35,072 bases of DNA from an uncultured Hyphomicrobiales bacterium (GTDB lineage Bacteria > Pseudomonadota > Alphaproteobacteria > Rhizobiales > Beijerinckiaceae). Every line of letters begins with the position of its first letter. Position 1 is the stretch's first letter. Below, piece by piece: positions 34,533-35,072 of the stretch. The translations under genes were made by a program, and so were the position numbers. The notes under the pieces are model-generated. The model did no database searches. It was given only the letters and a program-made list of their open reading frames with translations, and was not told the origin of the DNA. The DNA lies in the NCBI GenBank assembly GCA_903932535.1, contig CAIZGR010000444.1, forward strand, positions 1 through 35,072, read 5' to 3'.

Positions 34533-35072
34533 CTAAAGCCCCGGATGGCGCGCCGCCAACCGCTCCGCTTCCGCCAAGTCTTCGGGCGCATTGGCGTTGA
34601 AGAAGGGATCGACCGGCGCCGTCGGCCATTCCACGGCGGCGAGCGGGTAGCGCGCGGCGAAGCGGTCGACCTTCCGGACGCCCTCCTCGACGAGGGCGTG
34701 GCGCAGCGCGGCGCGGAGCGAGATCGGCCAGAGCCCGATGACCGGATGGCGCCGGCCGCCGGAAGCGGCGCAGGCGACGAGCGCCCCGGCGGCCGCGAGT
34801 CCTGCATGCAGCCTCTCGACGAGATCGCGCGGCAGGAAGGGGGTGTCCGCCGCCACGCTCACGATCCACTCCGCCTCCGGCCGCTCGGACGCCGCCCAGT
34901 CGAGCGCCGCGAGGACGCCCGCGAGCGGGCCGGCGAAGCCGGGAACGTCGTCCGCGACGACCCCGAGCCCGAATGCGGCGAACCGGCTCGGATCGCCATT
35001 CGCGTTCAAGACGAGGCCGGCGCACTGGGGCCCGAGCCGCTCGACCACGCGCGACAGGATGGAGCGCCCGCC
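34533..35072 (-). CDS. mobA: Molybdenum cofactor guanylyltransferase MobA (5'-truncated by window edge)
   Basis: MobA attaches GMP to molybdopterin to form the guanine dinucleotide cofactor. The frame is open to the window edge and enters at [13 protein letters not shown], so roughly the first 25 residues (including the LAGG nucleotide-binding loop) lie outside. [63 protein letters not shown] and [16 protein letters not shown] are all family segments. The 180 visible codons fit a protein of about 205 residues. Confidence 0.93.
   Translation of the reverse strand, partial: GGRSILSRVVERLGPQCAGLVLNANGDPSRFAAFGLGVVADDVPGFAGPLAGVLAALDWAASERPEAEWIVSVAADTPFLPRDLVERLHAGLAAAGALVACAASGGRRHPVIGLWPISLRAALRHALVEEGVRKVDRFAARYPLAAVEWPTAPVDPFFNANAPEDLAEAERLAARHPGL

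Noticed and set aside
1-35072. CRISPR array, tRNA or rRNA genes, prophage or integrative element
   Set aside because: No regularly spaced repeats, cloverleaf-like segments, rRNA sequence, integrase or phage structural genes were seen.

Overview
The window is G+C-rich bacterial chromosome with short gene spacing, TGATG/ATGA stop-start overlaps and several TTG/GTG starts. The gene set (a box benzoyl-CoA cluster, alphaproteobacterial-type FtsY-YciB pair, CysD-CysNC, PIN toxins with Rv0623/PSK-type antitoxins, a VPLPA-type surface-sorting tail) suggests an alphaproteobacterium, most likely of the Hyphomicrobiales (Rhizobiales). This taxonomic call is inference from gene content; no rRNA or tRNA gene was recognised.

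Left part (1-6 kb): the end of an unknown gene, then the aerobic hybrid benzoyl-CoA pathway: boxC, boxA, a MaoC-like hot-dog protein and boxB. Both boxC and boxB are preceded by TGCA-N6-TGCA direct repeats over or near promoter-like boxes, which fits control by a BoxR/BzdR-type repressor. The repressor, benzoate-CoA ligase and BoxD are not in the window. A hybrid histidine kinase with five PAS domains follows (6.3-10.4 kb). It is interrupted by a 7-bp tandem duplication inside its ATP-binding G1 box, so its kinase and receiver halves are in different frames.

Middle (10.5-24.3 kb): on the minus strand a GNAT acetyltransferase, cysD and a cysN-cysC fusion (sulfate activation). On the plus strand cyclopropane-fatty-acid synthase, folE and a DHFR/RibD-family protein. 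Then an FAD-linked D-lactate dehydrogenase-type oxidase, a signal-less ModA-like binding protein, exonuclease III, a secreted DUF1254/DUF1214 protein, a methyltransferase and a two-subunit 3-oxoacid CoA-transferase (atoDA).

Right part (24.3-35 kb): an intact vapBC module with its palindromic operator, directly followed by the collapsed relic of a second vapBC whose reading frame runs into a RimJ/RimL-type GNAT gene. A 21-bp perfect hairpin separates this from an orphan transglutaminase-DUF2126 protein. Next come an RluA-type pseudouridine synthase, ftsY-yciB, a roughly 920-bp stretch holding a degenerate third PIN-toxin relic and a probable transposase scrap, a TusA-like protein, a probable exosortase-sorted surface protein, and the truncated start of mobA at the window edge.

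The most notable observations are the reversible-looking 7-bp duplication in the histidine kinase, the paired TGCA operators with the MaoC-like gene in the box cluster, and the cluster of one living and two dead toxin-antitoxin loci.
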